From the NCBI GenBank assembly GCA_021794655.1, contig JAJYQJ010000084.1, forward strand, positions 1-51,734: a stretch of DNA of 51,734 nt, written 5' to 3'. The position numbers and the translations under genes are program-made. The notes below the pieces were generated by a model that was given only the letters and a program-made list of their open reading frames with translations, was not told the origin of the DNA and did no database searches. Source of the DNA: Actinomycetes bacterium. Lineage in GTDB: Bacteria; Actinomycetota; Acidimicrobiia; Acidimicrobiales; RAAP-2. Shown here piece after piece: positions 8,303 through 16,664 of the stretch (positions within the stretch are counted from its first letter, which is position 1; the number at the start of each line of letters is the position of its first letter).

Positions 8303-10618
8303 CTAGACGCTCTGCCTCTGGGCGCAACGTTTGAGGAACTCGACAGCTTGGCGTTGTTGTGTCGTGCGCCTCATCGGCGGGAGGCCGGCGAGGAGAGCCC
8401 CCCTGTAACGTGCTTTAGCGAGGCGCGGGTCGAGGACCGCGACGACCCCGGTGTCGTCGCTCGAACGGATCAATCGGCCGACCCCTTGAGCGAGAAGTGT
8501 CGCAGCCCTCGGTATGTCGACGGTGTGGAACGCACTGACGCCGTTTGAGTCGGCGAGCTCGCGGCGGGCTTGGAGGAGCGGGTCGTCGGGACGGGGGAAC
8601 GGGAGACGATCGAGGGTGACCAACGTCAAAGATGGCCCGGGGACGTCGACCCCTTGCCAGAACCCGAGCGTCGCGAACAGACACGAGGACTCGTCGTCGA
8701 CGAACGCGCTGAGGAGCTTGGTCTTTGGGAGCTCTCCTTGGGTCATCAGGCGATAGCTGAGGCGAGGTCTTAACGCTTGTGCTACCTCCGTGACGGCACG
8801 ATGGCTGGTGAAGAGAGCGAGCGTTCGGCCTCCCGCCGCGTTGATCAGGAGTTCCAACTCGTCGACTATCGCCGGAGCAGAACTTTTCTCCTTGCGATCG
8901 GGTAGGTGAGTAGCTACGTAGAGGAGCGCGTGGCTCGCGTAGTCAAACGGGCTGCCGACGTCCAACTCGTCGACAAGAGAGGAGCTCAGCCCGACCTTTG
9001 AGCGAATCTTGGGCGGGATCGTCGCGCTCGTCAAGATCGACGTCACCTCTCCCCAGAGCCCGTCAGCCAGATACGGTCCGACGTCGATAGGGGAGAGACG
9101 GAGCGTTGGTCCTCTCGCGTCTGCGTCCACCCACGCTACTTCGTCGTTCTTCTTCGAGAGTATTCGCTGGAGGTCTTCTAATAGGTGCCCGGCGGCGGTC
9201 AACGCGCGCTTGTTGCGTGCGGCGAACTCCGGGTCGTCGCGCGCTCGTTGGTCCGGACTGTCGACTGCGAGTAGCGAGTGAAGGGCTTCGACTCGTGAAG
9301 TCGCGAGCAAGAGCGTCTCGGCGAGCGCGGAGTCGTTTGAATGTGCCGACTTGGGTAAGGGATCGCCCGATCCCGCGGGCACTTCGTCGTCGAGGCCGGC
9401 CGCTATGGGTCCCAGTTCACGCAACCGCTCTCGTCCACTGGGCTCTCGTGTATCGGGCTCTCGTGTATCGGGCTCTCGTCCACTGGGCTCTCGTGTATCG
9501 GGCTCTCGTCCACTGGGCTCTCGCATATCGGGTTCTCGTCCACTGGACTCTCGTGTACTGGGACCTGGGGAGGTCGGCTCTCGAAGGACCCTCTTGCCGG
9601 GGCTGTCGAGGAGCAGGTCTCGCAACTGCTCGCCGACTTCGGCAACGTGTTGGAGGACGCTTGGTGCTGGGTCTTCGTGGAGGAGACCTCGAGCGATGCG
9701 CGCGAGCGCCCGGAATCGCCCGGGCGAGAGTTCGACCCCGAGACTTGCGGTCATAACCTCTTCCAACTCGTGTGCCTCGTCGAAGACGACCACTTCGTGG
9801 GGTGGAAGGACGCTGTGGTCGCTCGCGAGCTTGACGGCGAGGTGGGCGCCGTAGAGGTGAGTGTTTACGATCACGACGTCGCAACCCTCGGCGAGTTCCC
9901 GGGCTTTCTCGGCGAAGCACTCATAACCGGAGGGACAGTCGTGTTTCCCCGGACATTCGTTAGGTCCGGCGCTCAGCATCGACCAGGCCTTTGGGTGTGG
10001 TTCGAAATGAAGCTCGGCTCGGTCGCCGCTGGAGGTGCTCTTTGACCAGGTGATGAGGTCGCGGACGTGCCGGCCGAAGAGGCCGGAGCTACCGCGGGGA
10101 TCTAGTGTTGTGTCCGAGGTGGAGATCTCGTGGTCAACGCTGGCGAGATCGTCGTCGATGTATGGCGCGTCGTCGTTAAAGGACTGTTGGTAGCCGCTGT
10201 CTTGGATCTCCGTTGCTTTTTGCAGGCACAAGTAGTTGCTGCGACCTTTTAACACGGAGAAGGTGAACGAGGTGGAGTTCTTGAGTGCGTTGGCGACGAG
10301 TGGGAAGTCTTTTCTTGCGAGTTGGTCCTGGAGGCCCTTCGTCGCGGTCGCGACGACGACTCGCTTGCCGGAGAGGATGGCGGGGACGATGTATGCGAGA
10401 GACTTTCCGGTCCCGGTGCCGGCCTGGACGACGAGGTGACGCCCGGAGGAGATCGAGCTCGCGACCGATGTGCACATCTCGATCTGGGAGTCGCGGGTCT
10501 CGCCCCGAGTGAGGGCCGAGGTCACTTGGCGTAGGCAATCGATCACGTTCTCGGGCTCGAGGGTCGATCCTGGATCGTCGTGGTCTGCGGTTGGGTCGAC
10601 GCTTGCCGGTGGTTCCAC
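8303..10618 (-). CDS. dinG: DinG/XPD-like ATP-dependent helicase
   Basis: The protein (about 771 residues) is a superfamily 2 DinG/XPD helicase. Visible features are the Walker A segment QAGTGTGKSLAYIVP, the DEAH box VVVFDEAHELEEV, a likely iron-sulfur cluster with Cys in YLCLQ, ECPGKHDC and YECF followed by DVVIVNTHLY, and C-terminal motifs FATLGFWQGVDVPG and AQGVGRLIRS. Such enzymes unwind DNA 5'-3' in repair or at R-loops. The frame stays open upstream to 10825, but the preceding gene ends at 10629. GTG 10618 is therefore the best start, although no strong ribosome binding site is seen. An acidic/arginine repeat (REPDT/REPSG) interrupts the linker between the DEAH part and the second motor domain. 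Confidence 0.88.
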   Translation of the reverse strand: MEPPASVDPTADHDDPGSTLEPENVIDCLRQVTSALTRGETRDSQIEMCTSVASSISSGRHLVVQAGTGTGKSLAYIVPAILSGKRVVVATATKGLQDQLARKDFPLVANALKNSTSFTFSVLKGRSNYLCLQKATEIQDSGYQQSFNDDAPYIDDDLASVDHEISTSDTTLDPRGSSGLFGRHVRDLITWSKSTSSGDRAELHFEPHPKAWSMLSAGPNECPGKHDCPSGYECFAEKARELAEGCDVVIVNTHLYGAHLAVKLASDHSVLPPHEVVVFDEAHELEEVMTASLGVELSPGRFRALARIARGLLHEDPAPSVLQHVAEVGEQLRDLLLDSPGKRVLREPTSPGPSTRESSGREPDMREPSGREPDTREPSGREPDTREPDTREPSGRERLRELGPIAAGLDDEVPAGSGDPLPKSAHSNDSALAETLLLATSRVEALHSLLAVDSPDQRARDDPEFAARNKRALTAAGHLLEDLQRILSKKNDEVAWVDADARGPTLRLSPIDVGPYLADGLWGEVTSILTSATIPPKIRSKVGLSSSLVDELDVGSPFDYASHALLYVATHLPDRKEKSSAPAIVDELELLINAAGGRTLALFTSHRAVTEVAQALRPRLSYRLMTQGELPKTKLLSAFVDDESSCLFATLGFWQGVDVPGPSLTLVTLDRLPFPRPDDPLLQARRELADSNGVSAFHTVDIPRAATLLAQGVGRLIRSSDDTGVVAVLDPRLAKARYRGALLAGLPPMRRTTQQRQAVEFLKRCAQRQSV
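9431..9565 (-). repeat. 15-nt tandem repeat (9 copies) inside dinG
   Basis: Nine contiguous 15-mers alternate between two variants, read on the plus strand as TCGTGTATCGGGCTC and TCGTCCACTGGGCTC. They encode alternating REPDT and REPSG. The alternation suggests duplication of 30-nt blocks. The array lies in a linker and keeps the frame. Confidence 0.95.
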
Positions 10619-10628
10619 TGCGAACCAT

Positions 10629-11774
10629 TCAACCAGGAGCGCTGCTACGTGCCGACATCGTAATGAAATCCCGTGCCCACCAGGACTCGAAGAATGTCCA
10701 AGGGCCCTGCACGGTGTTCGGGAGAAGTTTGGTGCCGTTGGATGGCGCGGCCGGAGCCCCAGGGGTCGGCGGGTCGTATGTGACGAAGACGTCCCAGTCC
10801 GGGTTGATGTCCATCTGCATCCCACGTATAGCGCCGGCTCGGACGAGGAGCTGTGCGAGTTGGATCGGCGCGAGCGACGGACCGGTCACGTATACGAGAG
10901 CACCGTTGCTGGTAATCCCGATGCCGGAGCGCCACTGGTTCTCGATGCCGGGCACCGACGGTGCACACGAAGTTGCGCCACACGTCGCTCCCCAGGCTTG
11001 CCAGTTCGGACTCGATGCCGCCGGGGTGGGTTGGCCTCCCGCGACGAGGGGCAGGAGATTCTGGCGCACGCTGACGACGTTCGGGGTCATGGTGACGTCA
11101 CTACCCCACGCGCCGACGTTGACGGTGCCGTTAGAGTAGATGACGAGAGATGCCGCTCCGTTGACGAGCGGATCGATGGTCCGACCGTCGGTGTAGTAGC
11201 CGCCGCCCGCGACGTTCATCACGAACCCCCCGTTGAACGCGGCGACTAACGAGGTCGCTTGTGCGGTCTGGATCGGGGCGGTGTATCGATAGGGTCCACC
11301 GCCCGGGCTCATAGAGCCCGAGTAGAGGCGTGCCGACAACAACGCGGTGTCGATCCACGCGATCCCCGCGGGCTGGGTCCCACCCGGCGGGATGAGTGTC
11401 GTCTCGTAGACGGCCGGCACGCCGTTCACCAAGCGTCCTGCCGGACTCCAGGAACCCTCGCCCGGGAGCGAAGGAGTTGCGAACGGCGTGAGTGGGGCGG
11501 GGGTAGGAAGCGGGGAGCCGAGTGCGGTTCCGGTGGGGCGGGCTGGGTTCTCTGGGACCGTAGTTGTCGGGAGAGCGGTGGTCGGGTGAGGAGGGACGTG
11601 GCGGGTGCGACCCCGCGTGGTTTGGACCCGTGTCCGGTTGTTGGCGTTAAAAGTGGAGGTAGGAGTACGTGACCCACACGAGGTGGCCGCAATCGCGACG
11701 CATACGAGGAGACACAGCGTTGCGATCGACGGACTTGTTTTTGGCGGCGAGGATCGTGGCTGAGTGATCGGCAT
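10629..11774 (-). CDS. Putative lipoprotein with phosphodiester glycosidase (NAGPA-like) domain
   Basis: The 381-residue product begins with a lipoprotein signal: a basic N-terminus, hydrophobic LCLLVCVAIA and lipobox ATSC with Cys33. A Thr/Pro-rich spacer follows to about residue 105. The C-terminal domain shows AAFNGGFVMN, GGYYTDGRTIDPLVNG, SLVIYSNGTVNVGAWG and a late GMQMDINPDW strand, which match the phosphodiester glycosidase (NAGPA, formerly DUF2233) family. That family cleaves phosphodiester-linked sugars; the substrate here, possibly a cell-wall glycan, is unknown. The protein should be anchored on the outer face of the membrane. The gene lies about 10 bp upstream of dinG on the same strand. 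Confidence 0.78.
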   Translation of the reverse strand: MPITQPRSSPPKTSPSIATLCLLVCVAIAATSCGSRTPTSTFNANNRTRVQTTRGRTRHVPPHPTTALPTTTVPENPARPTGTALGSPLPTPAPLTPFATPSLPGEGSWSPAGRLVNGVPAVYETTLIPPGGTQPAGIAWIDTALLSARLYSGSMSPGGGPYRYTAPIQTAQATSLVAAFNGGFVMNVAGGGYYTDGRTIDPLVNGAASLVIYSNGTVNVGAWGSDVTMTPNVVSVRQNLLPLVAGGQPTPAASSPNWQAWGATCGATSCAPSVPGIENQWRSGIGITSNGALVYVTGPSLAPIQLAQLLVRAGAIRGMQMDINPDWDVFVTYDPPTPGAPAAPSNGTKLLPNTVQGPWTFFESWWARDFITMSARSSAPG

Positions 11775-11867
11775 GTTGCAACTTTAGAAGCAGCGCTCAG
11801 CTGGGGCTGCGCGGCCGAGAACTCGAGCTGTCGCGGCGAGGCGCTGGTCGTCAGCTAACTTCGTGAG

Positions 11868-12680
11868 GTGGCGCGATCAAAGAGCAGGGCAACCGACGGC
11901 CGTTTGAGACGTTCACCGGGAGACGACCGGGGAGCGACGACGGTTCCGTCGAGCGTACCTGCCGACGTTCCGGCCGAGATCGACTTGGGGAGAGTCCCGG
12001 TGCACGTCGCGTGTGTTATGGACGGCAACGGTCGCTGGGCGAGCGCACGCGGTCTGCCGAGGACCGAAGGGCACGCGGCGGGCGAGAAGGCGCTACTCGA
12101 CGTCGTCAACGGAGCGCTCGCTATCGGGGTGAAGTGGTTGACGATGTACGCGTTTTCGACCGAGAACTGGCGACGACCTCCAGATGAGGTTCGTTACCTG
12201 ATGGGATTCAACGAGTCCCTCTTGATGCGTAGGCGAGATGAGTTGAACGAAAAAGGAGTTCGTATTCGCTTTGCGGGGCGGCGTGATTGGAGGGTCCCGA
12301 GGCGCGTGCTGCGCCGGATGGACGAGTCGATAGAGCTGACGAAGTCGAATACGACGATGACGCTCACGATGGCGTTCAACTACGGCGGGAGAGCTGAGAT
12401 CGTCGACGCGGTCCGTTCGCTCGTAGCTGAAGGGGTGGGTCCCGACAAGATCGACGAACGATCGATCCGTCGCCATCTCTACTATCCCGAGATGCCGGAT
12501 CCGGACCTCGTGATAAGGACGTCGGGCGAACAACGCGTGTCGAACTTCTTGCTATGGGAGATCGCGTACAGCGAGTTCGTGTTTCCAGAGACGCTGTGGC
12601 CCGACATGCGTAGAGATCATCTTTACGAGGCGGTCTTGGAATTCCAAAGCAGGAACCGGCGCTACGGGACCGTCAAGTGA
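11868..12680 (+). CDS. uppS: Isoprenyl (undecaprenyl/polyprenyl) diphosphate synthase
   Basis: This cis-prenyltransferase (270 residues) has the catalytic segment CVMDGNGRWA with Asp52, FSTENWRRP, and the C-terminal signatures MPDPDLVIRTSGEQR and ELWPD-like FPETLWPDM. It makes the long-chain polyprenyl carrier lipid for cell-wall synthesis; chain length cannot be told from sequence. The first 40 residues are a Ser/Arg/Pro-rich extension, so a start inside the frame is possible, although GTG 11868 follows GTGAGG. The stop overlaps the next GTG start (GTGA at 12677). Confidence 0.93.
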   Translation: MARSKSRATDGRLRRSPGDDRGATTVPSSVPADVPAEIDLGRVPVHVACVMDGNGRWASARGLPRTEGHAAGEKALLDVVNGALAIGVKWLTMYAFSTENWRRPPDEVRYLMGFNESLLMRRRDELNEKGVRIRFAGRRDWRVPRRVLRRMDESIELTKSNTTMTLTMAFNYGGRAEIVDAVRSLVAEGVGPDKIDERSIRRHLYYPEMPDPDLVIRTSGEQRVSNFLLWEIAYSEFVFPETLWPDMRRDHLYEAVLEFQSRNRRYGTVK

Positions 12681-12952
12681 TATTCACGAGGATTGCGGTG
12701 GCGCTCGGGATAGTCGTTCTTGGAGCACTGATCTGGCTGGCGGCGGCGGGGTTCAAGCCGGCGGTCGCGCCGCTCGTCACCCTCGCGGCGTTGGTGGTGC
12801 TCGTCGCGGGCGGCAACTGGATCAGCTCGAACTTCTCGATTCACCACGGAGGGTCTTTAAAGCGTTACGCTCCCGACGAGCCGAACCGGTCGGGGAGCGA
12901 CGCGGAGGGTCCGTCCCTGACTGGCCGAGATGCGCGAGAGTTGGAGGAGTGA
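12677..12952 (+). CDS. Small two-helix membrane protein
   Basis: The 91-residue product has two hydrophobic helices (about residues 5-25 and 30-48) and a polar, acidic C-terminal tail of about 40 residues. It belongs to no family I can name. It overlaps uppS by four bases and recO by four bases (GTGA at both ends), so it is translationally coupled in the uppS-recO unit. Small membrane proteins at this site occur in other actinobacteria, and a role near polyprenyl lipid metabolism is only a guess. Confidence 0.75.
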   Translation: MIFTRIAVALGIVVLGALIWLAAAGFKPAVAPLVTLAALVVLVAGGNWISSNFSIHHGGSLKRYAPDEPNRSGSDAEGPSLTGRDARELEE

Positions 12953-13761
12953 GCCTATTTAGTGACCGCGGCGTAGTGCTTCGAACGTACAAGCTGGGCG
13001 AGGCTGATCGAATCGTCGTAATACTCACTGAGGGTCATGGAAAGATTAGAGCGGTAGCGAAGGGAGTACGGCGCACGACGTCGAAGTTCGGCGCGCGCCT
13101 TGAGCCGCTGAGCCACGTGTCGCTACTCGTATGGAGCGGGCGAAGCGATCTCGATATCATCAACCAGGCAGAGATCGTTGATACGTTCCGTACGATCCGC
13201 GAAGATCTAGACCGCGTCCCTAAGGGAATCTCGCTTCTCGAAGTTGCCGATCAGATCTCCCAGGAAGGTCTGGCGGACCCCCGTTTGTACCAGATGCTCG
13301 TCGGCGCGCTTCGGGCGTTATCGGATACGGCGTGGAATCCAGAGCTTGTCGCACCGGCGTTCTTCTTGAAAGTGCTCGGCCTCGAAGGGTCGGCGCCGGT
13401 CTTGGACGCGTGTGCGTCGTGTGGGGCACGACCGAGCAGTTCGATTGGCCGAGATAGCGATCGCCATATTGCTGCCGAGAGGACTCCCGAGAGGGCTACC
13501 GAGGACGAAGCGGGCGATCTGGTCGAACTTGTGGCGTTTGACCTTGTCGTAGGCGGGATGCTCTGCCAGGGTTGTCGGCGTGGGCGTGCGGTGAGCGCGG
13601 AGGCGTTGGATCTGATGCGCAGGATCTTGAACGGTTCGTTGAGCGGTGTGCTTCGAGGCGTGCAACCAGGATCGGAGGAGGTAACTCAGATCGCGACGGA
13701 GGCGATGGAGACCCATCTTGACCGCCGGCTACGCAGCGTACGCTCAGCCGTCGGCGCGTGA
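12949..13761 (+). CDS. recO: DNA repair protein RecO
   Basis: The 270-residue protein has the N-terminal OB fold of RecO (SDRGVVLRTYKLGEADRIV, ILTEGHGKIRAVAKGVRR) and the helical C-terminal region with a zinc-type Cys set (CASCG and CQGC). RecO loads RecA with RecF/RecR at gaps and anneals SSB-coated strands. Between the two Cys pairs is a roughly 45-residue polar stretch with ERTPERATEDE. The start GTG 12949 overlaps the small membrane protein stop. Confidence 0.93.
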   Translation: MSLFSDRGVVLRTYKLGEADRIVVILTEGHGKIRAVAKGVRRTTSKFGARLEPLSHVSLLVWSGRSDLDIINQAEIVDTFRTIREDLDRVPKGISLLEVADQISQEGLADPRLYQMLVGALRALSDTAWNPELVAPAFFLKVLGLEGSAPVLDACASCGARPSSSIGRDSDRHIAAERTPERATEDEAGDLVELVAFDLVVGGMLCQGCRRGRAVSAEALDLMRRILNGSLSGVLRGVQPGSEEVTQIATEAMETHLDRRLRSVRSAVGA

Positions 13762-13762
13762 G

Positions 13763-14902
13763 ATGAGACGGCAGGTGCCGACGTCACGTTCGGGTGGGAG
13801 TCCGTTTGGGGTTTACGTCCACATACCGTTCTGTCGTGAACGCTGTGACTACTGCGCGTTTGCGACGTACAGCGATCGGGATCACTTGATGCGGAGCTAC
13901 GTCGAAGCGTGCGTGGAAGAGATCGAGCGTGCGTACGGTTCGGGGGATCTTCCTCCCGCGTCGAGTGTCTTCTTCGGCGGCGGAACGCCGTCTCGGCTTC
14001 CTCCAGAGGATCTTGTGACGATTCTTCGTGCGATACCGCTCAAAGAGGGTGCGGAGGTAACCGTCGAGTGCAACCCCGAAGATGCACAGATCGAGAGGCT
14101 GTCTGTGTATGCGAGCGCTGGGGTGACCCGTATGTCCTTTGGAGTCGAGTCGACCCTGGAGCACGTACTCGCAACACTGGGACGCACGTCGTCGGCGAGT
14201 GAGCGCGCCGACGAGACGGGTGGGTCGGTGCCGGAGATGCTGGCTGACGACGTTCGCCAAGTCGGATTCAAGAGTTGGAACTTGGATCTGATCTACGGCG
14301 CTGCGAGCGAGACTCACGAAGATTGGCACGACGTTCTCGTTGGGGTCGTATCGATGAGCTGTCCCCCGCCACACTTGAGCCTTTATGCGTTGACGGTCGA
14401 GCTGGGCACCCCGCTCGCGTCGGACCCGAGTCGGTATCCCGACGACGACGTCCAGGCGGAGCGCTACGAGTACGCGAGTGCGTTCTTGTCGGCCCACGGT
14501 TACGTCTGGGAAGAGATCTCCAACTGGGCTCTGCCGGGCCACGCCTGCAGGCACAACGATCTCTACTGGAGCCAAGGGAACTATCTCGGAGTTGGATCGG
14601 GTGCGCACTCGCACGTAGACGGCCGGCGCTGGTGGAACATGAGGACTCCTGAGCGCTACATTCGCGCGATTAAGACGGGGTCGTCTCCGGTCGCAGGGGA
14701 GGAGACGCTGAGCGAAGCGGAGCGTGAGTTCGAAGAGCTCGCGTTGTCCCTCAGGACGCGCCGTGGGGTCCCTGAATCGGCACTGCCGACGGCGCCGGCG
14801 GATCTCGTCTTGCGAGAAGGAGGTCGGGCCGTCTTGAACGTACGTGGAAGGCTGGTTGCAAACGATCTGACCGCTCGCTTGGTCACTGGCGCAGCGCTGT
14901 AG
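13763..14902 (+). CDS. hemW: HemW-like radical SAM protein (heme chaperone / oxygen-independent CPO family)
   Basis: From ATG 13763 the 379-residue protein has the radical SAM cluster CRERCDYC (Cys24, 28 and 31), FFGGGTPSRL, VECNPED, GVTRMSFGVES, the family segment DLIYGA and a C-terminal EEISNWALPGHACRHN-type HemN region. HemW proteins bind heme and a 4Fe-4S cluster and are often misannotated as coproporphyrinogen oxidase; the CxxxCxxC followed by a plain Tyr/Ala rather than a fourth Cys fits HemW. A TTG at 13718 is also in frame, but ATG 13763, one base after the recO stop, is the natural start. Confidence 0.9.
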   Translation: MRRQVPTSRSGGSPFGVYVHIPFCRERCDYCAFATYSDRDHLMRSYVEACVEEIERAYGSGDLPPASSVFFGGGTPSRLPPEDLVTILRAIPLKEGAEVTVECNPEDAQIERLSVYASAGVTRMSFGVESTLEHVLATLGRTSSASERADETGGSVPEMLADDVRQVGFKSWNLDLIYGAASETHEDWHDVLVGVVSMSCPPPHLSLYALTVELGTPLASDPSRYPDDDVQAERYEYASAFLSAHGYVWEEISNWALPGHACRHNDLYWSQGNYLGVGSGAHSHVDGRRWWNMRTPERYIRAIKTGSSPVAGEETLSEAEREFEELALSLRTRRGVPESALPTAPADLVLREGGRAVLNVRGRLVANDLTARLVTGAAL

Positions 14903-14962
14903 CGATTTGACCGTGGGGCCGCTTGGTTCTAGACGACCGGCAGACGAAGTATCTTGTCGCAG

Positions 14963-16098
14963 ATGCGAGACGATGCGGTGCGAGACGATGCGGTGCGAGA
15001 CGATGCGGTGCGAGACGATTCGGTGAGAAAGGACAGGGTGAGAAAGGACACGGTGCGAGACGAGAACGTCCCACAGGACGCGAGCTCGAGGGATTCGATT
15101 CGCGGCGGTGAGGTGATGGAAAAGATCGTCGGCCTCTGCAAGCGGCGGGGCTTTATATTCCCCTCGGCCGAGATCTACGGAGGATTTCGCTCGACGTACG
15201 ACTACGGTCCGCTAGGGGTGAACCTACTGCGGAACGTGAAAAATGCTTGGTGGGAAGAGATGGTCCAGCGCCGCGCGGACGTCGTCGGACTGGACGCCGC
15301 CGTCCTATCTCCACCGAGGCTTTGGGAGGCGTCGGGTCATCTCGCGAACTTCACCGATCCGCTCGTCGACTGCTTGGGTTGTCACGCTCGCTGGAGGCTC
15401 GACAAGATCGACGGCGTGTGTCCAAAGTGTGGGTCCGATCAGTTCACCGAGCCGAGGGCGTTCAATTTGATGTTCAAGACTCACGCGGGCCCCGTCGAAG
15501 ACGACGGCGCGGTTGCGTACTTGCGCCCCGAGACGGCACAGGGGATGTTCGTCAACTTTGCGAACGTCCTCCAGACGACGAGGAAGAAGCCGCCGTTCGG
15601 GATCGCCCAGATCGGTAAGTCGTTTCGAAACGAGATCACCCCTCAGAACTTCGTTTTTCGTACCCGGGAGTTCGAACAGATGGAGATGGAGTACTTCGTT
15701 CCACCCAAAGAGGCCGACGAGTGGTTCAACTACTGGTTGGACGAACGCTTCCGTTGGTATCTGGGCCTTGGGATACGAGAGGACGAACTGCGCTTGCGCC
15801 ACCACGAACGAGACGAGCTCTCGCGCTGTGGAGTTGCAGTCCTTCCGCTCTCGAAGGCGCGCGAACTTGAGAGGGCAAGTTCAACCTACGAGTGCACCGA
15901 CAGCGATGTCAGCACTTCTATGTACTGTTTAAGCCTGATTTCGCGTGCGACTTCGATACGACTCAGGGAATCGTTAAGCGCCGTCGTAGCCGAGTCGGAG
16001 TAGGGACGTCGTGGTGGGCGATGATCGACTTTGATACGTTGATGGATGACGCGGTCACCACGCGTGATAAGGACGCGACCGATCAGGCAAGAGTTGGG
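14963..16098 (+). pseudogene. glyS: Glycyl-tRNA synthetase (class II, alpha2 type), internally deleted and frameshifted
   Basis: From ATG 15116 the frame encodes a normal GlyRS start (CKRRGFIFPSAEIYGGFR, YDYGPLGVNLLRN), the Cys pair CLGCHARW and CPKCGSDQF, RPETAQGMFVNF and motif 2 (GKSFRNEITPQNFVFRTREF). After LRLRHHERDELSR (about 15826) it jumps directly to GVAVLPLSK, a segment that in intact enzymes begins the anticodon-binding domain. The region between, with ELEGIANR and class II motif 3, is missing (estimated 100-130 codons). A frameshift then occurs near 15880-15925. The true C-terminus continues in another frame (ACDFDTTQGIVKRRRSRVGV, then MIDFDTLMDDAVTTRDKD) to about 16090. Motif 3 supplies the ATP-binding Arg, so activity is not possible. 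The organism must carry another glycyl-tRNA synthetase. Confidence 0.93.
14965..15069 (+). repeat. 15-nt tandem repeat (7 units) upstream of glyS core
   Basis: Three identical units GCGAGACGATGCGGT are followed by four diverged ones. They encode RDDAV, RDDSV, RKDRV, RKDTV and RDENV in the glyS frame. Together with the first in-frame ATG at 14963, they form an N-terminal extension ahead of the conserved GlyRS start at ATG 15116. Confidence 0.93.
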
Positions 16099-16103
16099 CT
16101 AGG

Positions 16104-16664
16104 TCACGCCGCGTGTTCGTGTACGTGGGCCTTCGCGACGAGTTCGCCGAGTGTGAGATTAACGGTTCCAAGGTCGTGGCTGAGGCCGTCAATTCGCAGA
16201 TCCAAGCGACCGATGTCCGCACGCAGCCCTCCGATCTCGCCCTTCAGCTCCGCACGCAGCCCTCCGATCTCGCCCTTCAGCTCCGTGCGCGTTCCTCCGA
16301 TCTCGCCCTTCAGCTCCGTGCGCGTTCCTGCGATCTCGTCCTTCAGCTCCGTGCGCGTTCCTGCGATCTCGTCCTTCAGCTCCGTGCGCAACCCAGAGAT
16401 CTCCCCGCGCAGCTCGGTTCCTAATGAGTCGACGCGGTCCCCGAGAGAGTCGACGCGGAGCCCGAGGGAGTCGACGCGGTCCCCAATGGAGTCGACGCGG
16501 AGCCCAAGGGAGTCGAAGCGGTCCCCGAGAGAGTCGACGCGGGCCCCGAGTGAGTCAAAGCGGGCCCCGAGTGCTCGTGTGCCAGAAAGGATGGCGACGA
16601 ACGCGGCCGTGCCACCGGCGATGATCACCCCGATGAGCGTCCAGACTTGCGCGGCCATATCCAT
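16104..16664 (-). CDS. Membrane-anchored coiled-coil repeat protein, paralogue A
   Basis: The 186-residue product has an N-terminal hydrophobic segment (AQVWTLIGVIIAGGTAAFVA) and then a long predicted coiled coil. The first part is heptads of the RVDSLGD/LRVDSLG type (21-nt DNA repeat). The second part is hendecads of the TRTELKDEIAG type (33-nt DNA repeat). It ends in a conserved tail LGELVAKAHVHEHAA. A close relative with the same head and tail lies at 28584-29042. I do not know a function; similar TM-plus-coiled-coil small proteins are common in actinobacteria and cyanobacteria. Its stop is within a few bases of the decayed glyS end. Confidence 0.8.
   Translation of the reverse strand: MDMAAQVWTLIGVIIAGGTAAFVAILSGTRALGARFDSLGARVDSLGDRFDSLGLRVDSIGDRVDSLGLRVDSLGDRVDSLGTELRGEISGLRTELKDEIAGTRTELKDEIAGTRTELKGEIGGTRTELKGEIGGLRAELKGEIGGLRADIGRLDLRIDGLSHDLGTVNLTLGELVAKAHVHEHAA

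Noticed and set aside
8290-8317. Short direct repeat TCTAGACGCTCT between era and dinG
   Set aside because: Only two copies, partly within the dinG stop region; no hairpin or function can be supported.
9106-9854. Plus-strand frames opposite dinG with Arg/Ala/Leu repeats
   Set aside because: They are antisense readings of the dinG 15-nt array; helicase motifs on the minus strand are unambiguous.
15826-16098. Programmed frameshift in glyS
   Set aside because: A frameshift alone cannot restore the missing motif 3 region, and no slippery sequence is evident.
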